This document shows positions 17,572 to 26,886 of a stretch of 53,825 nucleotides of DNA, one piece after another (the first letter of the stretch is position 1; each line of letters begins with the position of its first letter). Under the pieces are notes generated by a model. The model was not told where the DNA came from. It did no database searches and worked only from the letters and a program-made list of their open reading frames with translations. A program made the position numbers and the translations under genes. Source of the DNA: an uncultured Lachnospiraceae bacterium (GTDB lineage: Bacteria; Bacillota; Clostridia; Lachnospirales; Lachnospiraceae); NCBI GenBank assembly GCA_910588215.1, contig CAJUQJ010000014.1:1-53825 (forward strand), read 5' to 3'.

Positions 17572-18006
17572 TTAGTCCTCTATCTCTATCCCATTTTCTA
17601 ATGCAAAAATCTTTGTCTGGAGTTTAAAATACAGCGTGTTCAGCTTATGGTTTTCTCTTATAAGCTCGTCCATCACAGGCTCCATGCCTTGAAGGGATGG
17701 CATATCTGCAAGAAAACGGAACTTCTTCATTCTCTCTTTGGCATCTTTTTCAGATTCCCCTTTATAACTATCCAGCCTATGCTGGCAATACTCTTTGTAA
17801 TACTCAATAAGTGTTCTAATCTCGTTGTCGTTATAAAGCGTTTGTCTGGCTATGCCTGTCATCTGTGAAATATTGTAAATGTCAATCGGATAACGACGTT
17901 CCAATGAATCGCAGATTGCCCTCCGCACCCTGTAATTAAGGCTTGCAGAGCTTTCTTTGCTTACATCTACCAGCTTTGTAGCATATGGAGATTTTTTAAC
18001 TTTCAT
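17572..18006 (-). CDS. HTH plus coiled-coil protein, TnpC/DUF6262-like, 144 aa
   Basis: A helix-turn-helix (ISQMTGIARQTLYNDNEIRTLI, about residues 46-68) is followed by a long helical C-terminus (ENHKLNTLYFKLQTKIFALE). The same plan, DNA-binding helices followed by a coiled coil, is seen in the DUF6262/TnpC-like gene at 23059-23493 on the other side of the recombinases. It is divergent from the recombinase block, with 216 bases between. AAAGGGG precedes the start. It may control or assist the recombinases. Assignment to a family is tentative. Confidence 0.6.
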   Translation of the reverse strand: MKVKKSPYATKLVDVSKESSASLNYRVRRAICDSLERRYPIDIYNISQMTGIARQTLYNDNEIRTLIEYYKEYCQHRLDSYKGESEKDAKERMKKFRFLADMPSLQGMEPVMDELIRENHKLNTLYFKLQTKIFALENGIEIED

Positions 18007-18222
18007 CGAAAAACACCCCTTTAAATGTTTAATGTAATTTACACATATATTGTATGTATGTTGTATCTATCATACCATAAAAGCCATTTAGAGGCAATAA
18101 AACCATTCACGATTCCAACGCCATACTACAGATTTATGAAAATAAAATCTTCTGTTACGATTTTTATATAAAGATTAGCGCTATTCTTTTGCACCTTGAA
18201 AATTAAGAAAGGAGGAACCAGC

Positions 18223-19413
18223 ATGGAAGTCAAAAGTGTAAAAAAGGCTGTCGGCACTATCTATTTTCTAGTTGACGATAACAATAGACCTATCATGCCA
18301 GTCTACCGCTTCATGCTCCATATGCTCAGTAATGGCTTTAGCAGTAATACCAGCAAAACATATGCGCAGCATTTAAAGCTCTATTATGAATGGCTTTCCC
18401 TTGTAGGACTTGATTATCACACAGCAGTCGGTGTCGGGCAGAACAAAAAATCAGTGGTTTTGTCAAACCTGTCAACATTTAAGTTCTGGCTCAAATATCC
18501 AGACTATGATGAAAAACTTACTCCCATTAACGGATATGTAGCCAAAAGGCAGGCAATCACTGTAAACCAGATCATGAATGCTGTCCTGTCCTTCTACGAT
18601 TTTTTAGAGTTCGATGAAGGAATAGACACGCTACATCTTTATAAAGAAACACGAAGCAATTCTCAATTTGGCTCTTTCCTATCAGAAATGATTTTGAAGA
18701 AGGAAAAGAAACTTACCTCTATTTTGAAGGAGAAAGTTCCCAAAAAGAGAATTGAATATGTCACCAGAAGCCAGTATGAGCTTCTCTACGAAAAAGCAAC
18801 AAATCAGCGCAACAGGATCATCATTGGATTAATGTTTGAAGGAGGGCTTAGGGTTTCCGAGGTTATTGGGCTTAATATCGCAGACCTTAGAGATATAAGG
18901 AACAACAAGATCTACATCACAAAAAGGAATGACCCAAATAACCCTGACGCCGCTGTGAAATATGATTCAGAAGGCGTTGTGTTTGTATCAGACACCCTTG
19001 CCAGGGAGATCAATAATTACCTGATTGAAACTTTATCGGATATTGATACAGATTACGCCATTATCAACCTGTATTCCGACACAAACAAATACCAGCCTAT
19101 GAAGCGTGACACCATTGAAGATATGGTTTCTAAACTTGGTAAGAAAGTAGGTATCGAAGGACTTCACCCTCATATGCTCAGGCATGGCTTGGCGGTAGAC
19201 ATGCTTCAAAAAGGCTCTGATATGGTGGAAATCAAAGACACCCTACGACACAAAAATGTCAATACCACCGCTTCTATCTATGCAAAAGCGGATACACCTA
19301 CAAGACAGGCTGCTATGAAAACATATTACGATAAAGCAAACAAAGAATTTCACCCTGATGGTATGAGTACCGATGAACTCGTAGACTTTTTATTACAAGA
19401 TATGGAGGATTAA
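18223..19413 (+). CDS. Tyrosine recombinase, TnpA-like (Tn554 type)
   Basis: The 396-residue product has the N-terminal SAM-like core-binding domain (NTSKTYAQHLKLYYEWL near 35-55) and a full catalytic domain. The Arg is in EGGLRVSEV (near 208), the HxLRH box is in HPHMLRHGLAVDM (near 316), the second His is in LRHKNVNTTASIY, and the nucleophile is that Tyr (near 353). It is the first gene of a four-gene block and corresponds to TnpA of Tn554 (361 residues). ATG 18223 is chosen for its AAAGGAGG site; an upstream in-frame ATG at 18196 lacks one. The next gene starts four bases after its stop. Confidence 0.88.
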   Translation: MEVKSVKKAVGTIYFLVDDNNRPIMPVYRFMLHMLSNGFSSNTSKTYAQHLKLYYEWLSLVGLDYHTAVGVGQNKKSVVLSNLSTFKFWLKYPDYDEKLTPINGYVAKRQAITVNQIMNAVLSFYDFLEFDEGIDTLHLYKETRSNSQFGSFLSEMILKKEKKLTSILKEKVPKKRIEYVTRSQYELLYEKATNQRNRIIIGLMFEGGLRVSEVIGLNIADLRDIRNNKIYITKRNDPNNPDAAVKYDSEGVVFVSDTLAREINNYLIETLSDIDTDYAIINLYSDTNKYQPMKRDTIEDMVSKLGKKVGIEGLHPHMLRHGLAVDMLQKGSDMVEIKDTLRHKNVNTTASIYAKADTPTRQAAMKTYYDKANKEFHPDGMSTDELVDFLLQDMED

Positions 19414-19417
19414 TACT

Positions 19418-21250
19418 ATGGCGAAGATTATAGAATTGAAAAGAAAATCCAGTAAGCTGCATAGCGCAGATGCAACTAAAAAAAGTATAACTTGTATAAC
19501 ACCATTAGAAAGCAGAGTAATGGAATTATTAAGCGATGATATTGTTGAACTGAAATCAATCCCCTTTGAAGATGTAAGCAAACGCTTTTATAAAGTAGTG
19601 ATTGATTTTACTTCAATTAAAAATGATATCTCAAGACAACAATTTAGAGATTTACTTTTTTCCATCTTCTGTCGTGAAGTCCCTTACAAAAGGGCTTCTG
19701 ACAGAATATATTATGTTTTAAGGCTGTCAAAATTTATGTCAGACCTGAATGGTATTACGGAGATTCCTGACAAAGAGCTAAAGGAACTTTTTGACAGGTA
19801 TTGTAATGAAAATCATTATTACAAAGATTGTAAAAAAATCATTATCACCTGTAAAAATGCCTTGCTTGAAATGTATGATACAAGAAAAGGGTTCGAGCGA
19901 GATACTTGGGATAAAAGTATATTCCAGTTGCCTGATGAACGTGTCAATAAATCTTCAAGTGAATATACATTCTATTTCAGACAGATTGAAAATGTAGAAA
20001 ATAGAGAATATGCAAAACTATATATAAAATATCTGCTCGGCAATACAGAGCAGGCTCTCTCAACAGCAATAAACTATTTTTCACATATCTGTAGATTTTG
20101 CGATTTTATATATCCACAAAGCATACTGGATGTTACAGATAAAGATTTCAGAAAATACTTGGTTTTTAAAAAGAATTTATCTGATGATGCCTATAACCAT
20201 AATATTTCTCGCATATATGGCATGTATGAATACCTTGCAGTAAAGGGAATTATGAAAAATCCTATTCCTGTAAATTTAGGAATGTGCAGAAAAAATGAAC
20301 GTAAAGCCTGTGATGAAATTGTATCAGAACATGTAATATTACAGATTTTCAATCATTTACACAAAGCTCCATTTAACTATTTGCTTATGTATTTGATTAA
20401 CTATTGTACAGGTATGAGGCTCTCTGACGTATGCCAACTTAGAACAGACTGCCTGTATGAAGATAGCAAAGATGGTTATTATGTTAGACCTTACAACTGC
20501 CAGAAAATGCAAAAAGCAATTATGAATTTAATTCCTAAAGCGTTGTTTGAACTGATCCAAGAGCAAATTAAAATTATAAATGCTCTTGATTACGAGGAGG
20601 AATATCTCTTTCCATCTGAAGAAAAAAAGAATTACCCATATAATGCACTTACTTTCAGAAATAACTTCAAAAAATTATGCAATGAGTGGGGCATTAAAAA
20701 TGAAGATGGCACACTTTACAATTACACGACACACAGTTATAGGCGCACAATTTCTACTGACTTGTATCAAAATTATAATGTGCCAATCGTCACAATACAA
20801 AAAGCTGTCCTTTGGCATAAGGAAATACAAATGACACTTTCCTATGTAAAACGTCCAGAAGAATTTAGAAAAATGAAAGCTGATAAATATTTTTCAAAAA
20901 CTGGAGAAGCAGAATTAGCTGAATGGCTGAAAGAAAATCTACAAAATAATATATTACCAAATGGTGTATGTGGACTTGCTCCGAAACTTGGTACTTGTCC
21001 TGCTGTAGATGCTTGTCTTTCATGTCCACACTTTATGACATCAAGGAAATTCCTGCAAATTCACAAGGATCAGCTTGCAACAATTAAGTCTAGGCTTGTG
21101 ATATATGAAGCAAACGGCTGGACACCAAACATTGAAACAGCCAAAAGACAAATAAAAGAACTTGAAAACATCATTCAAATACTAGAGAAAAAGGAGGGAG
21201 ATAATGCCAGCGAAACAATTAAAATTAATACCAGCACTACCAACCTTTGA
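19418..21250 (+). CDS. Tyrosine recombinase, TnpB-like, with C-terminal Cys cluster
   Basis: 610 residues, close to Tn554 TnpB (630). Catalytic positions are Arg in CTGMRLSDV (near 333), HxxR in THSYRRT (near 440), a WHKE box (near 466) and Tyr in LSYVK (near 476). A Cys-rich segment follows (C...C...CLSCPHF, about 517-541), then a coiled coil to the end. Such zinc-finger-like tails are typical of TnpB proteins. The last 47 bases overlap the next gene, pointing to coupled translation. Together with the genes on both sides it should carry out element excision and integration. Confidence 0.85.
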   Translation: MAKIIELKRKSSKLHSADATKKSITCITPLESRVMELLSDDIVELKSIPFEDVSKRFYKVVIDFTSIKNDISRQQFRDLLFSIFCREVPYKRASDRIYYVLRLSKFMSDLNGITEIPDKELKELFDRYCNENHYYKDCKKIIITCKNALLEMYDTRKGFERDTWDKSIFQLPDERVNKSSSEYTFYFRQIENVENREYAKLYIKYLLGNTEQALSTAINYFSHICRFCDFIYPQSILDVTDKDFRKYLVFKKNLSDDAYNHNISRIYGMYEYLAVKGIMKNPIPVNLGMCRKNERKACDEIVSEHVILQIFNHLHKAPFNYLLMYLINYCTGMRLSDVCQLRTDCLYEDSKDGYYVRPYNCQKMQKAIMNLIPKALFELIQEQIKIINALDYEEEYLFPSEEKKNYPYNALTFRNNFKKLCNEWGIKNEDGTLYNYTTHSYRRTISTDLYQNYNVPIVTIQKAVLWHKEIQMTLSYVKRPEEFRKMKADKYFSKTGEAELAEWLKENLQNNILPNGVCGLAPKLGTCPAVDACLSCPHFMTSRKFLQIHKDQLATIKSRLVIYEANGWTPNIETAKRQIKELENIIQILEKKEGDNASETIKINTSTTNL

Positions 21251-23069
21251 TATTCCAGATAAATACAAAGACGATGAATGGAAAGTCAAAGAATGGGATA
21301 TTTATAAAAATGCTCCTGCAAAAAGAAAATCTGACTGGAATGCTCGCTCAAGCACCACAGATAATATTTTTAAATTCACTCTCTGCAAAAATCCATTTAT
21401 TGTAGAAGAATTCAAATATTTCATGTATTACATAATCGAAGTTAAGCAAATCAGAATCAATACATTTGCCGAATACTATGATCGCTACAAAATTCTTGCT
21501 GAATATGTCAATACATATATGGTCAATAGTGAGAGTATTCTTGAGCTGGAGGACTTATCTATATTTGAGTTTTTCCTGTCAACACATAAGAAGAATAAAA
21601 CAACCATTGAAAATGGCACTCAGTTTGTTGGTCAGGAATTTAAGAGAGCAAGCAGAAAGAGTAGATTTACCACATTCATTACTTATGCTCAATCTATAAT
21701 AAGACAATATTATGAAAAGGATATTCCAGAAACAGAAAAACTAATCTGGCATCCTAAGAAATTGTCTTTCTGTAAAGGCTTAGATTCTGATAAGGTTTTG
21801 GATTTTAGAGAAATAAAAAATCCCGCTACTCTAAAAAATGTACAGGCTTTTTGTTTATTCAAACTACGTGATATTACCTTTGGTGCTGTATATGCTTATT
21901 TATTTGATATAAAACTATTTATTCGTTGGCTGGATGAAAACAATCCGCTTAAAAGTTTAGCTGATTTAACCAGAGATGTCGTAGAAGAATACTTTACTTG
22001 GATAAGGACTGCAAGTGGATATAATTCTCACAAGGCGAATGTTGCCATACTCAATCTAAAAGTATTTTTCGATTGGGGGCAGCTACTTGAAAGAGATAAC
22101 ATGCCACAGCAACAGCTATTTTTGAGTAATGATTATGTTCTAAAAACCAAAAAAGAAAGCAAATATCTTACAGATAAAGAAATAAAAGGATTACTTAATG
22201 TCCTTCCACAAATGCCAAAGCTCTATGGTCGAATGGTTTACTGCTTATTATTTCTTGGTATGCGTTTTTGTGAGCTTGCAAAATTAGATGTTAATGCTAT
22301 TAAACAGAATGACGATGGCACATACTATCTTGATTTATGGCAGTACAAAACGCAAGCGGTTAATGAAAAGCCAATATTTGAAACTACAATAAAGATTATG
22401 CTTGCAGAAATTGAGCGAAATAAAAAGCGATTTGGAGAAGAAAAAGTGAAATATGTTTTTGTTACGGATAAAAATACACCTGTCAATATTGGAACAATAA
22501 ATGAGAACATCAATAAGGTACTTGTTAAAAACAATGTTTTAGGCAGGGATGGAAAGATACTCCACGTTACCACTCATAGATTTAGAGCTACTGTTGCTAC
22601 GAACCTCATCAGCGAAGGCACAAGTGTTGATATTGCTGCACAATTATTAGGGCAAACAACATTAAGCTCATTAAGTCACTATGCAACTGTTACTACTGAT
22701 GTTGTCAAAGAACAATTAAGACCACGATTAGAAAAAGATGAAATGCTTATTCGTAATATTGGAAAAGGAAAAGATATGGCAGAAATAATTCCAGAAAAAT
22801 CTGTTGCTCTTTGTAATGGATATTGTGGTAAAAATCCACTAACCACTCCATGTGCAAAAGCAAATGCATGTTTCAACTGCTCCATGTTCATTCCAAGTAT
22901 TCAATACTTAAATGCCTACCATATACAGTTATTGGAGATTGAAGCAACTATTAAGATAGCCGAGGCTAATGATTATACTATAATGCTCAAAAAGGCTTTA
23001 AAAGAAAAAGAAGCTCTGGAAAGGATTATTTCAAAATTAGAGAAAGGGGATAAGAAAAATGACAGCTAA
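21204..23069 (+). CDS. Second TnpB-like tyrosine recombinase with C-terminal Cys cluster
   Basis: 621 residues. Catalytic landmarks are Arg in LGMRFCELAK (near 354), HxxR in THRFRATVAT (near 459) and Tyr in LSHYA (near 493). The box before the Tyr reads LGQTT, so Gln replaces the usual His/Trp. A cysteine cluster lies at about 536-559 (CNGYCG...CAKANACFNC), followed by a helical end. GGAGGG lies four bases before ATG 21204, inside the previous gene. Tn554 has one TnpB; having two makes this a three-recombinase block, recalling 'recombinase in trio' elements. Confidence 0.85.
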   Translation: MPAKQLKLIPALPTFDIPDKYKDDEWKVKEWDIYKNAPAKRKSDWNARSSTTDNIFKFTLCKNPFIVEEFKYFMYYIIEVKQIRINTFAEYYDRYKILAEYVNTYMVNSESILELEDLSIFEFFLSTHKKNKTTIENGTQFVGQEFKRASRKSRFTTFITYAQSIIRQYYEKDIPETEKLIWHPKKLSFCKGLDSDKVLDFREIKNPATLKNVQAFCLFKLRDITFGAVYAYLFDIKLFIRWLDENNPLKSLADLTRDVVEEYFTWIRTASGYNSHKANVAILNLKVFFDWGQLLERDNMPQQQLFLSNDYVLKTKKESKYLTDKEIKGLLNVLPQMPKLYGRMVYCLLFLGMRFCELAKLDVNAIKQNDDGTYYLDLWQYKTQAVNEKPIFETTIKIMLAEIERNKKRFGEEKVKYVFVTDKNTPVNIGTINENINKVLVKNNVLGRDGKILHVTTHRFRATVATNLISEGTSVDIAAQLLGQTTLSSLSHYATVTTDVVKEQLRPRLEKDEMLIRNIGKGKDMAEIIPEKSVALCNGYCGKNPLTTPCAKANACFNCSMFIPSIQYLNAYHIQLLEIEATIKIAEANDYTIMLKKALKEKEALERIISKLEKGDKKNDS

Positions 23070-23493
23070 AGAGAAAAAAATGGCTGGCGTTAAAAAGCAC
23101 AATGAAGCCGTTAAACAGAAAAAAGCTGATGATGTGAAGAAAGCCATCAACAAGCTAAGAAAAGAAGGAGAATTTACTCTTGCTGACCTTTGTAGAGAGG
23201 CAGGTGTAAGCAGAACTTACTTTTCCAAGCACCCAGATATGAAAGAATTGGCTGATAAATACATAACTCCTACTGGATACTGTAAAAACAGAAGTAAAGA
23301 TTCAGCCGATACTTATATTCAAATTCTCAAAAGAGAAAATAGGGATTTAAAAAAAGCTCTGGATAAAATAAAAAATGACATTGTTTCTGAAAATAAATAC
23401 AAAGACAAATATGAAGAGGCTTTAGAAGAAATCAAAAAGCTGAAATCGCAATTAGAAGAGGCATATAATCTTAATTTACCAGACCATTTATAA
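23059..23493 (+). CDS. TnpC/DUF6262-like protein, 144 aa
   Basis: The basic N-terminus (KEKKMAGVKKHNEAVKQKK), a helix-turn-helix (TLADLCREAGVSRTYFSKHPDM, about 44-66) and a C-terminal coiled coil (KRENRDLKKALDKI...EEIKKLKSQLEEAY) match the TnpC-like DUF6262 group that accompanies Tn554-type recombinases. In Tn554, TnpC (125 residues) influences the orientation and efficiency of transposition. The gene overlaps the recombinase upstream by 11 bases. It is the last gene of the element. Confidence 0.8.
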   Translation: MTAKEKKMAGVKKHNEAVKQKKADDVKKAINKLRKEGEFTLADLCREAGVSRTYFSKHPDMKELADKYITPTGYCKNRSKDSADTYIQILKRENRDLKKALDKIKNDIVSENKYKDKYEEALEEIKKLKSQLEEAYNLNLPDHL

Positions 23494-23511
23494 TGGCGCC
23501 AACTTCACCGC

Positions 23512-23544
23512 AAAAAGGCAAGTGACTTAGGTTACTTGTCTTTT
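23512..23544 (+). terminator. Terminator of the recombinase block
   Basis: AAAAGGCAAGT and ACTTGTCTTTT form a stem with one G-T mismatch, ending in T residues. A second small stem (AAGCC...GGCTT) follows at 23551-23574. The element's right end is about 100 bases further on. Confidence 0.7.
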
Positions 23545-23559
23545 GCATTTAAAAAGCCT

Positions 23560-24468
23560 TTAAACAGAGGCTTTCCTACAGGAATTATATAAACCCTGTA
23601 ATAAAGACCGAAAATAAGGGATTATAGGGGCGGTTGCTCCATATATTCCGATAATGCGGTCAGGCCGCATGCGGAGACTGGTCTTGATCAGATCCCGTAT
23701 ACCGATCTCGCTGCATCCCTCTACGTTGGCATTTCTCTTTTCCATGCGCACCAGATTGGGCAGCCCAAGTATCTGCAGCTCAGCGCTGTCTTCTATCGTA
23801 ATGATCCGTTCTTCTACCGGAATATAGTAGGACAGCGCGTTCAAAAAAGTAGTCTTGCCCGATCCCGTCCCACCGCTGATCATAATATTGTACTTAGCCT
23901 GCACCAATTTCCGCAGCCACTCGCTTATTTCTCTCGTCAAAGAACCATAGGCGATCAAGTCTTCCATCATAATGGGCTTATCCGGAAAGCGGCGGATCGT
24001 GACGATCGGGCCGTTCAGCGCCACAGGATTCAAGACCACATTGACACGGGCTCCGCCCCGCAGCCTCGCATCCACGATCGGGGACGCCTCGTTGACGACT
24101 CTGTTGCAGTCGGCCACAATCTGCTGTATCACGTTGTGGAGCTGTTCCTGACTCTCGAATCGCAGCTCGCTCCGATACAGCCGGCCTTCCTTTTCGATAA
24201 AAATATGTTCCGGGCCGTTGATCATGATCTCCGTGATATGCGGGTCATCCACCAGATCCTGCAGTATATCCAGCTTACGGATCGCATGGAACAACTCCCG
24301 TCTGAGTTGTTCCCGCTGTACCAGGCCAAGCGGCGCTACCTTGCTCTCTTTCATCAGCATGTCATCGATCATTTCCTGAATCTCTTCATCCGTTTTCTCC
24401 GTAGCGTAATCAATGCTCTCCGCCAGCTTTTCCCGCAGCCTCTTCTTCCTCTCTTCCCTACTTTCCAT
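23560..24468 (-). pseudogene. cpaF: CpaF/TadA-type pilus ATPase, truncated by the element after codon 273
   Basis: CpaF powers Tad pilus assembly at the inner face of the membrane. Residues 1-273 are normal: the N-terminal region (ITEIMINGPEHIFIEKEGRLY), VDARLRGGARVN, Walker A GGTGSGKTT (199-207), IEDSAELQ (225-232) and RMRPDRII (266-273). The family continues (V/I)GEVRG, with the Walker B/His-box region and about 150 more residues. Here the frame continues for 29 residues (starting GIYGATAPIIPYF) that come from the element. The ATPase active site is incomplete, so the pilus motor is presumably dead unless the element excises. It is co-transcribed with the CpaE-like gene (11-base overlap). 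Confidence 0.9.
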
Positions 24469-25519
24469 ACAGATCCTCTCTGATGATCGCCTTCACGTAT
24501 CCGGCCAGTTCTCCATGCGTCATCAATTCCAGATTCACCGGCACCTCCTTAAATACAGGGAACCTGCATTTGACTGTCTTATCCGCAATCTCCTCCAGTT
24601 CATGGAACTTCAGGATCTGCTCATACTGGTTCAGCTTGGCCACCGCAAAGCTGTCCTCCCGGGTAATGGTATAAATCTTATAACATTCCCGCAGCAGATC
24701 GAAGAGCCCGCTCATACCGTCATCCAGATCCATGATAATATATTCATACGCTCCGATCTGCGCGATCTTCCTGCAAAGTTCCAACCATTGTCCGCCATTG
24801 GTCTCCCACAATTCTATCTGTGACTGCATTGGCGGTATATAATCCAATCCATTGATATTTTGTATGATCGTGGGCAGGTGCAGCGCCAGTTTCTCCTTGT
24901 CACATCGGAAATAATACATCACATCGGCCACATCCGTCAGAAATTCCCGGCCAAGCATCTGGCCAAATCCTGAATAATTCTCAAAATTGAAATACAGCAC
25001 TCTGTGCTCTCTGGCCAGTATCTGCCCCATCGTCAATGCAAAAGAAGTCTGCAGGCAGCGCTTGATCGGGGAATAAACTCCGATCAGCTTTACTTCCGTT
25101 TGCATCTCTGTCCCGGTTCCCTGCCACTGCGTCAATCCCTTAGCTGATTCGACAAGAATTGACACGATCGTCTCCGGGCTTTGAAATTTACTGATATACA
25201 ATGCCGGATTCTGGCTTATTTGCATATCGTCTTTATGAATTTCGCCTTCCTGCATGTCTTCTTCCCGTATATCGTTTTCCTGCAATACAAACATCTGTAC
25301 CACCTGCCGCCTGACATACTCCATACTCAGCAGTTCCAGCGCGCTTTCGGCGATCAGCAAGATCTCGATCTCCTCCTGCTCCATAAACCTCTCCAGTTCC
25401 TCCACCTTGGTGAATAAATGCAATGCGTACGAAACCCTGATCTTCTCCAGCATATACTCAGTCAGTCTGAGGGCATACGCCTCTTCCATATCGCAGATCA
25501 CAAAAATCTTCTGCTTCAA
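24458..25519 (-). CDS. CpaE/TadZ-like pilus localisation protein with degenerate P-loop
   Basis: 353 residues. An N-terminal receiver-like region (KIFVICDMEEAYALRLTEYM) precedes a ParA/MinD-like domain. The P-loop position reads GVYSPIKRCLQTSFAL instead of KGGxGKT (near residue 148), so nucleotide binding is doubtful. IIMDLDDGMSG, near residue 270, fits the Walker B region. CpaE/TadZ proteins position Tad secretion machinery at a cell pole. The gene overlaps the prepilin peptidase by 4 bases upstream and cpaF by 11 bases downstream, a tight operon. Confidence 0.75.
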   Translation of the reverse strand: MKQKIFVICDMEEAYALRLTEYMLEKIRVSYALHLFTKVEELERFMEQEEIEILLIAESALELLSMEYVRRQVVQMFVLQENDIREEDMQEGEIHKDDMQISQNPALYISKFQSPETIVSILVESAKGLTQWQGTGTEMQTEVKLIGVYSPIKRCLQTSFALTMGQILAREHRVLYFNFENYSGFGQMLGREFLTDVADVMYYFRCDKEKLALHLPTIIQNINGLDYIPPMQSQIELWETNGGQWLELCRKIAQIGAYEYIIMDLDDGMSGLFDLLRECYKIYTITREDSFAVAKLNQYEQILKFHELEEIADKTVKCRFPVFKEVPVNLELMTHGELAGYVKAIIREDLYGK

Positions 25520-26079
25520 ATTAAACCTCCTATTCTAAGCGCCGTACCAAGCAGGATCGGAACCGTAAAATGTATTTTGTTCCTGTGATACAGCTCCTGA
25601 TGCCGATCCAAATCTTCTCCGTATAATTTCCAACGTTTACTGCTTATCACCTCCGCTGTATAGGCCAGCAGATAAGCCAGTCTCTCTCTTCCATTGTGTT
25701 CCGCAAACAATTTAATGGCTGCCAGGACTGCTCCGATCACAAAAGCCGCCGTAAGCACTGTCAAAAAGTCTTTTACCGACAGAAAGCCGCCTGTCATGAC
25801 AAGTACCTTGATGTCACCGGCTCCCAATCCTCCAATCTTAAACAAGGGATACATGAGCAGAAATGCAAGAAGCATAGAAACGGACGAAGAAAGTAACCCC
25901 GGTCCGCACAACTGACTGCCGCCCAGCCCGATCATGATACCGATCGCAAGAAAGCCATTGGGTATACGATCCGTCTTAAGATCTGCCAACACTGCGAGTA
26001 ACAGTAAAAGAAATAATAGAGAATGATAGTAACTCAGTCCAATAAAAACACCTCCTTCACTTAATCTAATCTGACTCAA
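25516..26079 (-). CDS. Prepilin peptidase (A24 family, CpaA/TadV type)
   Basis: A membrane aspartic protease that cleaves the leader of pilins. The two catalytic Asp sites are visible: ADLKTDRIPN (near residue 36) and GGLGAGDIK (near residue 87). Hydrophobic spans surround them, and the about 190-residue length fits the short CpaA/TadV class. The start is uncertain: the longest frame opens at TTG 26079 with no ribosome binding site, while an AAGGAGG lies inside the frame, eight bases before an ATT codon at 26043. An ATT start is therefore possible and the true N-terminus may be IGLSYYHS. First gene of the interrupted tad operon. Confidence 0.85.
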   Translation of the reverse strand: MSQIRLSEGGVFIGLSYYHSLLFLLLLLAVLADLKTDRIPNGFLAIGIMIGLGGSQLCGPGLLSSSVSMLLAFLLMYPLFKIGGLGAGDIKVLVMTGGFLSVKDFLTVLTAAFVIGAVLAAIKLFAEHNGRERLAYLLAYTAEVISSKRWKLYGEDLDRHQELYHRNKIHFTVPILLGTALRIGGLI

Positions 26080-26231
26080 TGAAATATATGGGATGAATCT
26101 CCCGATGCCGTTAAGGCAATAGAGCGAAGCCTTGCTTCACATAGAATTTCCTGAGTTGTGAATTGAATTATACTCACATATGAACTACTTGTCCAGTTAT
26201 ATTTTGCACAAAAGATAATTTTGTGAAAATC

Positions 26232-26516
26232 CTACAACATTTTGAAAAAACGGATCCCGTAAAGTACTACAACCCCCGGAAATCCAAGGAATCCGGATGT
26301 CAAAACCGTCAGCGGATTGATGCCCACCGCAAAAGATAACTTCTGTGATTCCAAAAAGTAATTCACAAAATAGATTCCCACCGTCCCCATCACGGCACGC
26401 AGGATAAAATTGACCAGCCACTCTACTTTCCTGCCAAGCGCCCCAATGATCAGTACGATCAGACAAACCCCCAATATCGCTAACATACCATTCATATTTT
26501 GCATTCTATTTCCCAT
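26232..26516 (-). CDS. BofA-family membrane protein (pro-sigmaK processing inhibitor family)
   Basis: 94 residues with two or three hydrophobic segments (LAILGVCLIVLIIGAL, then AVMGTVGIYFVNYF) and the C-terminal VGINPLTVLTSGFLGFPGVVVLYGI typical of BofA. In Bacillus BofA holds back SpoIVFB during sporulation; here only family membership is claimed. Three in-frame Met codons lie within the first 11 residues and the start is not certain. The 150-base gap to the prepilin peptidase shows no gene. Confidence 0.85.
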   Translation of the reverse strand: MGNRMQNMNGMLAILGVCLIVLIIGALGRKVEWLVNFILRAVMGTVGIYFVNYFLESQKLSFAVGINPLTVLTSGFLGFPGVVVLYGIRFFKML

Positions 26517-26531
26517 CCTCTCCTGATTTTC

Positions 26532-26734
26532 TGCCTTAAAATTTCTTAATACTGCTTACTAAATGCATTCTTCCAAACATTTAGTAATTCTTAGGCGGCG
26601 TTCTTTGCTGCCTTAGAATTTCTTAATGCTGCTTACTATATGCTTTATACGGAAGAATGCATGCTCTTTTGCTTTCTTCCAAACATTTAGTAATTCTTAG
26701 GCGGCGTTCTTTGCTGCCTTAGAATTTCTTAATG
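26532..26734. repeat. Tandem 106-bp repeat with hairpin cores
   Basis: A 61-bp segment is present twice without change (26568-26628 and 26674-26734), with a period of 106 bases and a partial third copy at 26532-26567. Each unit contains an imperfect 14-bp stem (AATTCTTAGGCGGC with GCTGCCTTAGAATT). It fills most of the gap between bofA and yaaL. Confidence 0.85.
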
Positions 26735-26886
26735 TTTTATTATACATATGCATGGTATGTTTTGGAAATTACATGAATATTTTTCCAATTATCACCTATA
26801 CTCTAGTATAACCCTCACTAATTACAGATACGTGCTTGACGGAAATGGACAATGCCGAAAATATAACAGAAAGGTAAGGTATCCCT

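Larger units (their letters stand above)
1..23649. mobile_element. Right-hand part of a large integrated element (Tn554-like recombinases) inserted in cpaF
   Basis: The right boundary is placed at about 23,649/23,650, because the cpaF reading frame on the minus strand matches the family up to codon 273 (DRII) and then changes to unrelated sequence. On the element side lies a block of three tyrosine recombinases and a TnpC-like gene, which is the end-of-element layout of Tn554-type transposons. Base composition changes at the same point, from AT-rich to the more GC-rich chromosome. The left end, the rest of cpaF and any transfer genes are outside the window. That everything from position 1 belongs to one element is inferred from composition and from the accessory gene content (restriction, methylation, ArdC, RadC, DUF262). 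Confidence 0.75.
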
